In this document: positions 37,184 through 46,686 of the stretch, piece after piece
Numbering within the stretch: position 1 is the first letter of the stretch
Layout: every line of letters starts with the position of its first letter
From: JAGPUQ01 sp963708735
GTDB taxonomy: Bacteria; Pseudomonadota; Gammaproteobacteria; Pseudomonadales; Porticoccaceae
Length of the DNA: 64,000 bases
Direction: 5' to 3'
Assembly: GCA_963708735.1 (NCBI GenBank)
Contig: CAVPTW010000005.1
Coordinates: forward strand, 1 to 64,000
Program-made: the position numbers and the translations under genes
The notes under the pieces: model-generated
Databases searched by the model: none
The model's input: the letters and a program-made list of their open reading frames with translations, nothing else
Told to the model about the DNA's origin: nothing

Positions 37184-38776
37184 ATGCCTGTATTCGAACG
37201 ACGCCTGCGGCAGCTCGATCAGCCCGCCACCCGACCCCTGCTGCGGCAGGTGGTGCGCGGCATCGAGAAGGAAAGTCTGCGCGTGGACGCGGCCGGCAAC
37301 CTGTCCCAGCGCCCGCACCCGCGCGCACTGGGCTCCGCCCTCACTCATCCCAGCATCACCACCGATTTCTCGGAAGCGCTGCTCGAATTCATCACACCGC
37401 CATCCACCTCGGTGACGGAAACCCTGGCGACCCTCGAAGAGATCCACCGCTTCACCTATCAGGTGCTCGACGACGAACTGATCTGGGTGAACAGCATGCC
37501 CTGCGTGCTGGGCGAGGACGCCGACATCCCGGTGGCGCGCTACGGCAGCTCCAACATCGGCCGGATGAAAACCATTTACCGGATTGGACTCGGCCACCGC
37601 TACGGCCGTCTGATGCAGACCATCGCCGGCATTCACTACAACTGGTCGCTGCCCGACAGTTGCTGGGAAGTGCTGCGCGCCGATGACGGTGCGGGGCAAT
37701 CGCTGCAGGCATACAAGACCGCGCGCTATTTCGGACTGATCCGCAATTTCCGGCGCTATTTCTGGCTGCTGCTGTACCTGTTCGGCGCCGCGCCGGCCGT
37801 CTGCCGCTCCTTCGTCCGTGGTCGGGAGCACAGCCTGACGCCCTTCGGCGCCGACAGCCACAGCCTGCACGCGCCCTACGGGACTTCGCTGCGCATGGGC
37901 AATCTCGGTTATCAGAGTAATGCGCAACAGCAACTCAACATCTGCTACAACAGTCTCGATTCCTACATCAGCCATCTCCGCCAGGGCCTGACCACACCCT
38001 ACCCGCCCTACGCGGCGCTGGGCCTGAAAGATGCCGACGGCAGCTACCGGCAACTGAGCAAATCGCTGCTGCAGATCGAAAACGAGTTCTACAGCACCAT
38101 TCGACCCAAACGCACCAGCGCCAAAGGCGAGGTGCCGCTGCGCGCGCTCGGACAACACGGCGTCGAATACATCGAGGTGCGCTGCATCGATCTCAATCCC
38201 TATGCGCCGGTGGGTATCGACGCCGCACAAATCCGGTTTCTCGACACCTTTCTGCTGTTCTGCCTGCTGGCAGAGAGCCCGCTCACCAGCCCCGACGAAC
38301 ACCGGCTGCTCCAGGCGAACCAGCATCAGGTGGTATATCGCGGCCGCGACCCGGAACTGAAACTGGAAATTCTCGGCCGCGAAAACAAGCTCACCGACTG
38401 GGCACGCGAACTGTTCGCCGCCATGATGCCGGTGGCGGCCGTGTTCGACGCCGCGCATGGGAGCGACGATCACGGCTCAGCATTGCTCGCCTTGGCGCCG
38501 CGTATCGAGGATGCGTCGCTCACGCCCGCGGCGCGCCTGCTCGCCGAAATGGCCGCCACCCGACAGAGTTATTTTCAGACCGCCCTGCGCCAGGCCCGTG
38601 AGCACCGCGATCATTTCCGCGCCATGCCACTGGACGCCGCAACGCTGGCGCGCTACCAGGCCATGGCGGAGCAATCGCTGGCCGACCAGGCGGCACTGGA
38701 AGCGGCCGACAAAACCGACTTTGCGCAATTTCTTGCTGCCTATTATGCCCAGTACGATTTCGACCCGAATGCCTGA
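37184..38776 (+). CDS. gshA: Glutamate-cysteine ligase
   Basis: First step of glutathione synthesis. 530 residues of the gammaproteobacterial GshA type: GIEKESLRVD and TDFSEALLEFITPP near the N-terminus, MPCVLG, GIHYNWSLPD, and EYIEVRCIDLNPY. The ATG at MPVFERRLRQL matches the family start. A stand-alone gene; gshB is not in the window. Confidence 0.96.
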   Translation: MPVFERRLRQLDQPATRPLLRQVVRGIEKESLRVDAAGNLSQRPHPRALGSALTHPSITTDFSEALLEFITPPSTSVTETLATLEEIHRFTYQVLDDELIWVNSMPCVLGEDADIPVARYGSSNIGRMKTIYRIGLGHRYGRLMQTIAGIHYNWSLPDSCWEVLRADDGAGQSLQAYKTARYFGLIRNFRRYFWLLLYLFGAAPAVCRSFVRGREHSLTPFGADSHSLHAPYGTSLRMGNLGYQSNAQQQLNICYNSLDSYISHLRQGLTTPYPPYAALGLKDADGSYRQLSKSLLQIENEFYSTIRPKRTSAKGEVPLRALGQHGVEYIEVRCIDLNPYAPVGIDAAQIRFLDTFLLFCLLAESPLTSPDEHRLLQANQHQVVYRGRDPELKLEILGRENKLTDWARELFAAMMPVAAVFDAAHGSDDHGSALLALAPRIEDASLTPAARLLAEMAATRQSYFQTALRQAREHRDHFRAMPLDAATLARYQAMAEQSLADQAALEAADKTDFAQFLAAYYAQYDFDPNA

Positions 38777-38911
38777 GTCGCCGGCGATAAATTCTTTCCG
38801 TGAAAATTTCCAGGCAGCACTTTTCCGATGGAAATGCGCTGCCGAAAATCTTCCGGGGAAATGTTCGTCATACGTTTTTTCTTTCGGTATTTCCGGAATG
38901 ATTTTTCAATC

Positions 38912-39529
38912 GTGAACTACCTCGGCCACCTGTATCTCGCCGGCAGTGACCCGGATATGCAGGTCGGCGGTCTGCTCGGCGATTTCGTCAAGGGGCCATT
39001 GCGCGGCGACTACCCGCCGCGCATCGAAGCCGGCATCTGCTTGCACCGCCGCATCGATGTCCTGTGCGACAGCCTGCCCGCGACCCGGCAGTTGCTGGAA
39101 GTGTTTCCCGCGCCCTGGCGCCGCTATGGCGGCATCGTCATCGACGTCGTGTTCGACCATCTGCTGGCACGGCACTGGGACGACTTTCATCCACAATCAC
39201 TGGGGGATTTCTGCCAGACGTTCTATTGCGTCCTGGCCAACCACCGCGATCTGCTGCCGGAGCGGGCCCAGGCTTTCTGTGATCGCGCACCATTACTGCA
39301 CTGGCTCGAAAGCTACCGCGACGCCGCACAGATTCCCCGGGTACTGGCGCACATCGGCCAGCGTCTGCATCGCCCGCTGCCCCTCGAACAGGCCTGGCTG
39401 GCGATGCAGCCCTTTGCCGCGAGCTTCGAACCCGGTTTTCGCGAAGTCATGGCTGCACTGGACACTGCCATCGCGGGGCCAGCGCAGGAAACGTCGGACG
39501 GACCTTGCCTACCCACAACCTTGCCTTGA
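38912..39529 (+). CDS. acpH: Acyl carrier protein phosphodiesterase
   Basis: Removes the phosphopantetheine group from acyl carrier protein. Family N-terminus NYLGHLYLAG with conserved GDFVKGPL, HRRIDVLCDS and IVIDVVFDHLLARHW, the metal-binding HD-like histidines and aspartates. GTG at 38912 is chosen because family proteins begin M-N-[YF]-L; the open frame extends 28 codons upstream in AT-rich sequence. 205 residues. Confidence 0.88.
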   Translation: MNYLGHLYLAGSDPDMQVGGLLGDFVKGPLRGDYPPRIEAGICLHRRIDVLCDSLPATRQLLEVFPAPWRRYGGIVIDVVFDHLLARHWDDFHPQSLGDFCQTFYCVLANHRDLLPERAQAFCDRAPLLHWLESYRDAAQIPRVLAHIGQRLHRPLPLEQAWLAMQPFAASFEPGFREVMAALDTAIAGPAQETSDGPCLPTTLP

Positions 39530-39585
39530 CGTCGCGGTGCGGCTCTGAAAGCATCCGCGCCCATCACCCGCTCCGGAACCCAGCC

Positions 39586-40071
39586 ATGCCCTCACGCCGC
39601 CAAATGAACCTGATCGGGGCCTTCGGCTGCGCCGCACTGATCGCGGTCGCGCTGTACATGCAGTACGCGATGGATCTGAAACCCTGTTACTTATGCATCC
39701 TGCAGCGCGGATTCGTGATCGCCACCGGACTGGTGCTGCTGATCGCCGCGATCCACCACCCCGGGCGCGGCGGCCAGTGGGTCTACAGCGGCCTCGGCAT
39801 GCTGACCGCACTCGGGGGTTCGGGGTTCTCGCTGCGCCAGCTCTGGCTGCAAAGTCTGCCGAAAGACCAGGTGCCCGCCTGCGGGCCGCCCCCGGAATAT
39901 CTGTTCGACGCCCTGCCCTTCAAGGAGGCGCTCGGATTGTTGTTTCGTGGCGACGGCAATTGCGCGGAAATCCAGTGGTCGCTGTTCGGGATCAGCATTC
40001 CGGGCTACACCCTGATGGCCTTCGCCGGGTTGTTTGCGCTCTGCCTGTGGCAGGCGTTGCGGCGCGACTGA
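39586..40071 (+). CDS. dsbB: Disulfide bond formation protein B
   Basis: Inner-membrane quinone reductase that reoxidises DsbA. 161 residues, four helices; first periplasmic Cys pair in KPCYLCILQRG, second pair formed by PACGPPP and GNCAEIQWS. The start is the ATG at MPSRRQMNLIG, before the first helix; the frame runs upstream without homology. No dsbA nearby. Confidence 0.93.
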   Translation: MPSRRQMNLIGAFGCAALIAVALYMQYAMDLKPCYLCILQRGFVIATGLVLLIAAIHHPGRGGQWVYSGLGMLTALGGSGFSLRQLWLQSLPKDQVPACGPPPEYLFDALPFKEALGLLFRGDGNCAEIQWSLFGISIPGYTLMAFAGLFALCLWQALRRD

Positions 40072-40185
40072 TGTATTCGACGGCCTGCCGCGCCCCCGAT
40101 GTTCGCTCCGGCATTGATCCCGCGCGTTGAACCAACGCGTCGGTCCGTGCTCTACTGCGCCATCGACGGTCGCGCCCTGTTGCCG

Positions 40186-40557
40186 ATGCTTCCCATCAAA
40201 CCCCTGCCCTGGTTGCTCGCGCTGCTGCTGTGCTGGCAGGCGGTGGCCACCACCACGGCGCCGATGAAGGTGCCGGCTGACGGCCCGGCAGCAACGGCCA
40301 CCGGGCATCTGGTGGCGGCGACCGACGACTGCGAACATGCCATGCCGAAGCACTGCGCGGAGTCCCGCAGCCTGGCTGCGGGCGCCGATCATTGCGGGCA
40401 ACATTGCAAACACTGCCCAAGCTCTGCCACCGGCCATCTGCTGACTTTGATCGCGGTGATTCCAATGCCGGCAACATCCGGTCAGCCTTCGTTCACCCAA
40501 CTGCCGTTCTCCTCCCGCCAGCCCCTCGTCATCCATCGCCCGCCCATCGCAGCCTGA
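40186..40557 (+). CDS. CopL-like Cys/His-rich small protein of a copLAB operon
   Basis: 123 residues: signal-like N-terminus (PLPWLLALLLCWQAVA), then a His/Cys/Met-containing segment with HCGQHCKHCP and DDCEHAMPKHC. Small Cys/His-rich proteins in this position are known as CopL in Xanthomonas copLAB, where copL is needed for copper-dependent expression. Start is uncertain; an ATG at 40099 is also in frame and neither has a clear ribosome-binding site. The next gene is copA, after an intervening hairpin. Confidence 0.6.
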   Translation: MLPIKPLPWLLALLLCWQAVATTTAPMKVPADGPAATATGHLVAATDDCEHAMPKHCAESRSLAAGADHCGQHCKHCPSSATGHLLTLIAVIPMPATSGQPSFTQLPFSSRQPLVIHRPPIAA

Positions 40558-40570
40558 TTACAGGCAAGGT

Positions 40571-40589
40571 GCGCCCGTTTTTCGGGCGC
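40571..40589 (+). promoter_or_regulatory. Hairpin between copL-like gene and copA (attenuator-like)
   Basis: GCGCCCG-TTTTT-CGGGCGC makes a 7-pair perfect stem 13 bases after the copL-like stop. No T run directly follows; a T6 run occurs about 30 bases later, just before copA. Confidence 0.5.
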
Positions 40590-40623
40590 GATCCGAAGGC
40601 GATCACGAAACGGCGGTTTTTTC

Positions 40624-42474
40624 ATGAAAAATACACAGAACACCCGGCACCCGATGGGGAGTGGCATACGGCTGTCGCGACGCCGCTTCGTCACCGGGCT
40701 CGCCGCCGGTGGCGCCGCACTCGCCTGCGGCCGCCTGCTGGCGGCGCCCGGGCCGATTGCGGTTCCGGAGCTGGCCGGCGCGCGTTTCGATCTGCGCATC
40801 GGCTACCAGCGCGTGAATTTCACCGGCGTGGAGCGTCTCGCCACCACCATCAACGGCAGTCTGCCCGGGCCGATTCTGCACTGGCGCGAGGGCGACCGGG
40901 TGCGCCTGCGGGTGACCAATCAGCTCGCCGAGGAGACCTCCCTCCACTGGCACGGGATCGTTCTGCCGGCCGCCATGGACGGGGTGCCGGGGATCAGCTT
41001 TCATGGCATCCACCCCGGCGAGAGCTTCGACTACGCCTTCGACGTGCGTCAGAGCGGCACCTACTGGTACCACAGTCATTCCGGATTTCAGGAGCAGACC
41101 GGCAGCGTTGGCGCCCTGGTCATCCATCCCCGTGAGCCGGATCCTTTTGCCTGCGCGCGCGACTATGTGGTGATGTTGTCGGACTGGACCGACGAAGACC
41201 CGGCCAAGGTCCACGCCAAGCTGAAGAAGCTGAGCCACTACTACAATTTCGGCGAACGCACGGCGGGCGATCTCTGGCGCGATATCCAGGCCAGGGGCGT
41301 CGCCCAGACCTGGCGCGACCGCGCCATGTGGAACCGGATGCGGATGAGCGACCGCGACATCTCCGATGTCAGCGGTTACACCTACACCTATCTGATGAAC
41401 GGCCAGCCTCCCGCCACCGGCTGGACCGGGCTGTTCCGGCCCGGCGAGCGGGTGCGCCTGCGCTTCATCAACGCCGCCGCGATGACCTATTTCGATGTGC
41501 GCATTCCGGGCCTGAAAATGCGCGTGATCGCCGCCGACGGCCAGCCCGTGGAACCGGTGACGGTGGACGATTTCCGCATCGGTGTCGCCGAAACCTATGA
41601 CGTCATCGTCGAACCCGCGGGTGATACCGCGTACGCGCTGTTCGCCCAGGCCATCGACCGCAGCGGTTACGCCTGCGGCACGCTGACGCCGGATCTGGGC
41701 CTGAAGGCGGCGCCGCCGGCCATGGATCCCCGACCGGTGCTCACCCACGTCGACATGGGCATGGAGGAAGGCGAGCATCAGAGTCATGGGGGGGGTGGCA
41801 CAGCAGGATCCGCCGCGGGTGACGGCGTGGATCACTCCGCCATGGATCATGCCGCGATGGGCCACGCGATGCCCGGAGCCGGCGTCGCGGATTCAGGCGT
41901 CATGGGCTCGGGCGCGGCGGGTTACGGCAGCAGCGTGCCGGTGCGGCACAGCGCCACCGAATACGGCCCCGAGGTGGACGCCCGCGCGGAACCGTCCGGG
42001 TACCGGCTCGACGATCCCGGTGTCGGCCTGCGCGATCACCTATCCCGGTATGGACGCCGGGTGCTGACCTACGCCGATCTGCGCCACCGCTACGGCACCC
42101 CCGATCCGCGCGAACCGGGCCGGGAAATCCAGCTCCATCTCACCGGCAACATGGCGCGCTACCTCTGGTCCTTCGACGGCATTCGCTTTGCCGACGCCGA
42201 GCCAATGCGGTTGCGCCTGGGCGAGCGGCTGCGCATCACCCTCGTGAACGACACCATGATGCATCACCCCATCCATCTGCACGGCATGTGGAGCGATCTC
42301 GAAACCGGCGACGGTGCGCACATTCCGCGCAAGCACACGGTATCGGTGCCGCCGGGCGCCCGGATCAGTTACCTGGTTACCGCGGATGCGCCGGGCAGCT
42401 GGGCCTATCACTGCCATCTGCTCTACCACATGCTGGGCATGATGCGCGAAGTCCGCGTGGAGGGCGGCGCATGA
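40624..42474 (+). CDS. copA: Copper resistance multicopper oxidase CopA
   Basis: Periplasmic multicopper oxidase of 616 residues exported by Tat (twin-arginine SRRRFVTG near residue 18). Copper ligand motifs are complete: LHWHGIVLP, YWYHSHSGF, HHPIHLHGMW and YHCHLLYHMLGMM (type 1 with axial Met). A Met/His-rich insert around residues 380-420 (HSAMDHAAMGHAM) probably binds extra copper. It is coupled to copB by an ATGA overlap. Confidence 0.96.
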   Translation: MKNTQNTRHPMGSGIRLSRRRFVTGLAAGGAALACGRLLAAPGPIAVPELAGARFDLRIGYQRVNFTGVERLATTINGSLPGPILHWREGDRVRLRVTNQLAEETSLHWHGIVLPAAMDGVPGISFHGIHPGESFDYAFDVRQSGTYWYHSHSGFQEQTGSVGALVIHPREPDPFACARDYVVMLSDWTDEDPAKVHAKLKKLSHYYNFGERTAGDLWRDIQARGVAQTWRDRAMWNRMRMSDRDISDVSGYTYTYLMNGQPPATGWTGLFRPGERVRLRFINAAAMTYFDVRIPGLKMRVIAADGQPVEPVTVDDFRIGVAETYDVIVEPAGDTAYALFAQAIDRSGYACGTLTPDLGLKAAPPAMDPRPVLTHVDMGMEEGEHQSHGGGGTAGSAAGDGVDHSAMDHAAMGHAMPGAGVADSGVMGSGAAGYGSSVPVRHSATEYGPEVDARAEPSGYRLDDPGVGLRDHLSRYGRRVLTYADLRHRYGTPDPREPGREIQLHLTGNMARYLWSFDGIRFADAEPMRLRLGERLRITLVNDTMMHHPIHLHGMWSDLETGDGAHIPRKHTVSVPPGARISYLVTADAPGSWAYHCHLLYHMLGMMREVRVEGGA

Positions 42475-43175
42475 AAACCAGTATCGGTTTACTGGCTGCG
42501 CTGGCGCTGCTCGCAGCCACCCAGGTTCGCGCCCACGGCGACGACGATCCCCTGCTCGGCAAGGTGATGTTCGACCAGCTGGAATGGCGCGATGGCTCCG
42601 GCGACGGTGCCCTGGTGTGGGACGGCGACGCCTGGCTGGGCCACGATCTCGACAAGCTGTGGTTCAAAACCGAGGGCCGACGGAGCGCGGGCAGTACCGA
42701 AGAGGCGGAAGTGCAGGCGCTCTACAGTCACGCGCTCGCGCCGTTCTGGGATATCCAGGTCGGCTGGCGCAGCGATTTGCAGCCGACGCCGAATCGCCAC
42801 TGGCTGGCGCTCGGCATGCGGGGTATCGCCCCCTACTGGTTCGACACCGACATCGCCCTGTTCGCCGACGCCGACGGCCGCACCGCACTGCGTCTCAAGG
42901 CCCGCTACGAGCTGCTGTTCACCCAGCGTTTGATCCTGGCACCGGATATCGAAATCAATCTGCACGGTCAGGACGACCGCGCTACCGCCACCGGTTCCGG
43001 GTTGTCCGATGTGGAACTGGGCCTGCGCCTGCGCTACGAGATTCGCCGCGAGTTTGCGCCTTACATCGGCGTGGTCGGCTGGCGCAAGTTCGGCAACAGC
43101 GCCGACTTTGCTCGCCAGCAGGGCGAACGCAGCGACGATCTGGAGCTGGTGGTGGGCGCCAGATTCTGGTTTTGA
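42471..43175 (+). CDS. copB: Copper resistance outer-membrane protein CopB
   Basis: 234-residue outer-membrane beta barrel with a signal peptide (GLLAALALLAATQVRA). Family-typical blocks are MFDQLEWRDG, LWFKTEGRR, QVGWRSD and the last strand ELVVGARFWF ending in Phe. Its N-terminus lacks the long Met/His-rich segment seen in some CopB proteins. The ATG overlaps the copA stop by four bases. It acts with CopA in periplasmic copper handling. Confidence 0.94.
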   Translation: MKTSIGLLAALALLAATQVRAHGDDDPLLGKVMFDQLEWRDGSGDGALVWDGDAWLGHDLDKLWFKTEGRRSAGSTEEAEVQALYSHALAPFWDIQVGWRSDLQPTPNRHWLALGMRGIAPYWFDTDIALFADADGRTALRLKARYELLFTQRLILAPDIEINLHGQDDRATATGSGLSDVELGLRLRYEIRREFAPYIGVVGWRKFGNSADFARQQGERSDDLELVVGARFWF

Positions 43176-43227
43176 GGGTGTTGCGGTAGCCTGGCAGTCG
43201 TCGCCGGCGGTGCCGGAAGGCCAGCGT

Positions 43228-44001
43228 TCAGGTGCCGGCCGCTTCGCGCTGAAACCGATAATCCCGGCGCTCGGTGGCGCGACCGCGATGGTAGCTCTGT
43301 TCCGCGAAATGCACGGTGCCGTCGCGGTGCATCAACAGCGCGGTGGTGCAGCGCGTGCCATAGCTGTCCGACACGATGAAGGGCGCGGACAGCACCCGCT
43401 CCATTTCCAGACCTATGCCCGTGTCGGGCAAATGAGCGTCGGGAAACTGCTCGCGCGACCCGAGGATCGCCAGCAGGCGGTCGAGCTCCGGGGCATCGGG
43501 CTGGTCGAGCACGGCGGTCAGCATGCGACGGGCGTATTCGGCCTTGGGCCAGGGCGTGTCGAGGACATCGTTGCTGAGAGTGTAGATGCCGGGTTCGAGC
43601 ACCCGGACACTGGCGTTCTGGTTGGTGCAGTAGACGAGCTGTTCGGGTGTGCCCGCGAGCAGGCTGAAGCCGCGAAACCGGTGCGCCTCCGCCAAAACGC
43701 TTTCGGCATAGGCTGCGGGGGAGCTCGCGGCGCGGAGAAAGTTGACCGGCAGATCGCCACGCGAGCGGGCATTGGCGCCCAGCGCACCGCCCCGGTAGTT
43801 GGTGACCGTGGCCCAGCGCCCACGGCGGTCAACCCCAAACCAAGTGCCCCCCGCTTCCTCGTCGCGACCGCCGAGGATGTTCGGGTGATCGTCCCAGAAC
43901 TGCGCCACCCGGGCGGGACGGTCGTAGTACTCGTCGCGGTTCGCGACCACCACCAGTGGATAGTCGGGATGGCGGCGAAACGCGAGGGCTACCAGACACA
44001 C
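43228..44001 (-). CDS. NRDE family protein (TANGO2-like)
   Basis: 257 residues, beginning CLVALAF with the defining VVVANRDEYYDRP motif and GGTWFGV. The N-terminal Cys after the initiator suggests an Ntn-hydrolase-type fold. The start is GTG with GGGGAG nine bases upstream. It follows gcvH by 18 bases on the same strand. The function of bacterial members is not established. Confidence 0.9.
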   Translation of the reverse strand: MCLVALAFRRHPDYPLVVVANRDEYYDRPARVAQFWDDHPNILGGRDEEAGGTWFGVDRRGRWATVTNYRGGALGANARSRGDLPVNFLRAASSPAAYAESVLAEAHRFRGFSLLAGTPEQLVYCTNQNASVRVLEPGIYTLSNDVLDTPWPKAEYARRMLTAVLDQPDAPELDRLLAILGSREQFPDAHLPDTGIGLEMERVLSAPFIVSDSYGTRCTTALLMHRDGTVHFAEQSYHRGRATERRDYRFQREAAGT

Positions 44002-44019
44002 GGCGAGAAGCTCCCCGGT

Positions 44020-44424
44020 CTACTCCTCGTGGTCCTGCTCTTCTTCGACAACCTCCAGGTAGGCCTGGGCGTCCAGCAGATCGTCCAGCTCAGCCGGGTC
44101 CGCAAGACGCAACCGGTAGAACCAGCCGTCGCCATAGGGCGAGGCGTTGATGATTTCGGGCGTATCCTCAAGCGCTTCGTTGATGGCGATCACGGTACCG
44201 GTCAGGGGCGCGAAGATGTCGGACGCCGCCTTGACCGACTCGACCACACCCGCTTCCTGGCCGAGATCAAGCTCATCCCCCAGTTCCGGCAACTCGACGT
44301 AGACAATGTCGCCGAGGCTGTCCTGGGCGTAATCGGTAATGCCCACGGTCACGGTTCCATCACCTTCGTTGCGCACCCATTCGTGGGTTTCGCGGTAGCC
44401 AAGCTCCTTGGGGATATCGACCAT
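44020..44424 (-). CDS. gcvH: Glycine cleavage system H protein
   Basis: Lipoylated carrier of the glycine cleavage complex. 134 residues; the lipoyl lysine lies in VVESVKAASD, preceded by GDIVYVELPELGDE. An acidic C-terminus rich in Glu and Asp follows. GGAGA is upstream of the ATG. It lies between gcvT and NRDE; no gcvP in the window. Confidence 0.96.
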   Translation of the reverse strand: MVDIPKELGYRETHEWVRNEGDGTVTVGITDYAQDSLGDIVYVELPELGDELDLGQEAGVVESVKAASDIFAPLTGTVIAINEALEDTPEIINASPYGDGWFYRLRLADPAELDDLLDAQAYLEVVEEEQDHEE

Positions 44425-44504
44425 GTTGGTTCTCCAATCTTCGGCGTTCTGAGTGGTTTGTTGCCGGGTGTCCAGGGGAAATCCGCCACGGGCGCGGCGG
44501 ACGC

Positions 44505-45593
44505 TCAGTTGTAAACCTTTTTACCGTGGCGCACAAAGGGCGGTCGCACCACCCGCACCGGCGCCAGCCGACCGCGAATATCCACCACCGCCTCGCGCGC
44601 GCCGATGTCCGGAATGCGCGCCAGCGCGATGGCGTGCCCCAGGGTGGGGGAATAGGTGCCGCTGGTGATCACACCGACCTTCGGACTGCCCGCTACCCGC
44701 ACCAGCTGACCGGCCCGCAGCACGCCGGGTTTGGTCATCACCAGGCCGGCCAGGATCAGATAGCCACCGCGCTGGCGCAGTTCTTCGAGGGCGGTACGAC
44801 CGATGAAATGTCTGGTCTCCGGATCCCAGGCGACGGTCCAGGCCATGTTGGCTTCAAGCGGGGTGACATCCTCGTCCATCTCGTGGCTGTGGAGATTGAG
44901 TCCAGCCTCCAGACGCAAGGTATCGCGCGCGGCAAGTCCAGCCGGCCGCACGCCCTGCGCCACCAGCGCGCGCCAGCAGTCCGTCGCCGCGCTCGCAGGT
45001 AGCATGATCTCGAAGCCGTCTTCGCCGGTATAACCGGTGCGCGCCACCAGCCAGTCACCGATCCAGCAGAAATTGAAGGAGGGCAGCGACACCAGGGCAG
45101 CGGCCGCAACGCCGAATGCGCCCTGCATCGCCGCCAATGCCGCCGGCCCCTGCACCGCGATGATGGCGCCATCGGTCTGTTCGCGAACCTTCACGCGCTG
45201 GCCGCTGGCCTGCCGCGTGATCCAGGGCAACACGCGCTCGTGCGTGGCGCAGTTCAGTACCAGTCGATAATTGTCATCCGCCAGCGCATAGACGATCAGA
45301 TCGTCGATCACGCCGCCCTTCTCGTTCAGCATGGCGCTGTAGAGCGCGGCGCCCGGCGCCGCAAGGCGAGCCACGTCGTTGGCCAGCAGGCGGCGCAGAA
45401 AATCCCGCGCCCCGCTGCCGCTCACGTCCACCGTGGTCATGTGACTGACATCGAACAGGCCCGCCTGCTCGCGCACGCAGCGATGCTCGAGCAGTTGCGA
45501 GCCGTAGTGGAGCGGCATGTCCCAGCCGGCGAAATCAACCATGCGGGCGCCGTGTTGGATGTGGGTGTCGTAAAGAGGTGTACGCCGGCCCAT
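44505..45593 (-). CDS. gcvT: Glycine cleavage system T protein (aminomethyltransferase)
   Basis: Transfers the aminomethyl carbon from H protein to tetrahydrofolate, releasing ammonia. 362 residues with TPLYDTHIQHGARMVDFAGW, GLFDVSHMTTVDV and TGYTGEDGFEIMLP, all conserved. GGAGG precedes the ATG. First gene of a gcvT-gcvH-NRDE unit. Confidence 0.96.
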   Translation of the reverse strand: MGRRTPLYDTHIQHGARMVDFAGWDMPLHYGSQLLEHRCVREQAGLFDVSHMTTVDVSGSGARDFLRRLLANDVARLAAPGAALYSAMLNEKGGVIDDLIVYALADDNYRLVLNCATHERVLPWITRQASGQRVKVREQTDGAIIAVQGPAALAAMQGAFGVAAAALVSLPSFNFCWIGDWLVARTGYTGEDGFEIMLPASAATDCWRALVAQGVRPAGLAARDTLRLEAGLNLHSHEMDEDVTPLEANMAWTVAWDPETRHFIGRTALEELRQRGGYLILAGLVMTKPGVLRAGQLVRVAGSPKVGVITSGTYSPTLGHAIALARIPDIGAREAVVDIRGRLAPVRVVRPPFVRHGKKVYN

Positions 45594-45779
45594 GCTGCCT
45601 CCCGCGCGGAGCCATGCATTCTAAACAGTGGCCGGCATCGGGTCGAGGCTGATCGCACCGACCCAACGCGCAGGTGGACGCGGGCTATACTCCCTGGGAG
45701 GGCGCGGGCCTTTGCTTCAGCGCATTCGCCGTACGCCAGTCACCGATCCGGGCACTCGACAATAACCGCGGAGACAGGC

Positions 45780-46568
45780 GTGGATCTCGGACTCGGAAAC
45801 AAAGTGGCACTGGTGACCGGCAGCAATCGCGGTACCGGCGCAATCATCGCGGAGCGGCTCGCCGCCGAAGGCGCCACCGTCATCGCCCACGGTTTCACGA
45901 CCGGCAGCGCCGACCATCTGCTGAGGCAGGGCATAGCGCACGCCGTCTGGGGCGATCTGTGCACCGACGCGGGCTGCGCGCAGGTGGCGCGGGACGCCCT
46001 CGCGCTGACCGGGCGCGTCGATATCCTGGTGAACAACTACGGCACCGCCGAGGAAGCGCGCTGGGCCGACGCGGACACGGCAGTCTGGCTCGACATGTAC
46101 CAGAAAAACCTGCTGTCGGCGGTGCGGCTGGCGCGCCTGCTCAGCCCCCAGATGCGCTCCCGCGGCTGGGGGCGGATCATCCAGCTCGGCACCATCGGCT
46201 CGACCCAACCGAACGCGCTGCGCCCCGCTTATTACGCCGCCAAGAGTGCGCTGGCGAGCATCGCGGTGACCCTGTCGCAAGAGCTGGCCAATAGCGGCAT
46301 CACCGTGAACACGGTATCGCCGGGTTATATCCGCACCCCGGAAGTGGAAGCGGCGTTTCGCGCCAAGGCTGCGCGCGAAGGCTGGGGCGACGACTGGGCC
46401 ACCATCGAGGCGCGCATCGTGGCCAAGCGCTTCCCGAATCCCGTCGGCCGCATCGCCACCCGCGAGGAAGTGGCCGACCTGGTGTGCTTTGTTGCCAGTA
46501 CCCGGGCCGCCTTCATCAACGGCCAGAACCTGCGCATCGACGGCGGCGCGCTGGGCCTGGTGCAATAG
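45780..46568 (+). CDS. Short-chain dehydrogenase/reductase
   Basis: 262-residue Rossmann oxidoreductase with cofactor motif VTGSNRGTGAII, NNYG in place of NNAG, catalytic Tyr-Lys in YYAAKSAL and Ser/Thr in QLGTIGSTQ, and the SPGYIRTPE tail. Start GTG at six bases after GGAG decides the N-terminus; the frame runs open upstream. A TATACT box at 45686-45691 may be its promoter. Substrate unknown. Confidence 0.9.
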   Translation: MDLGLGNKVALVTGSNRGTGAIIAERLAAEGATVIAHGFTTGSADHLLRQGIAHAVWGDLCTDAGCAQVARDALALTGRVDILVNNYGTAEEARWADADTAVWLDMYQKNLLSAVRLARLLSPQMRSRGWGRIIQLGTIGSTQPNALRPAYYAAKSALASIAVTLSQELANSGITVNTVSPGYIRTPEVEAAFRAKAAREGWGDDWATIEARIVAKRFPNPVGRIATREEVADLVCFVASTRAAFINGQNLRIDGGALGLVQ

Positions 46569-46686
46569 CACGCACCGGACTATCGCAAGCCGCCGACCCG
46601 GTTGGCAGCAGGCCACAGGCTCTGCCGGGAGCTAACCGGTTCGGCTACAATGCCGGCCCATTCCAGCCTGTGATTCTCCCCACGCA

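Noticed and set aside
41781..41890. Possible tandem repeat in copA coding for His/Met-rich sequence
   Set aside because: It is the copper-binding low-complexity insert typical of CopA, without exact DNA repeat units.
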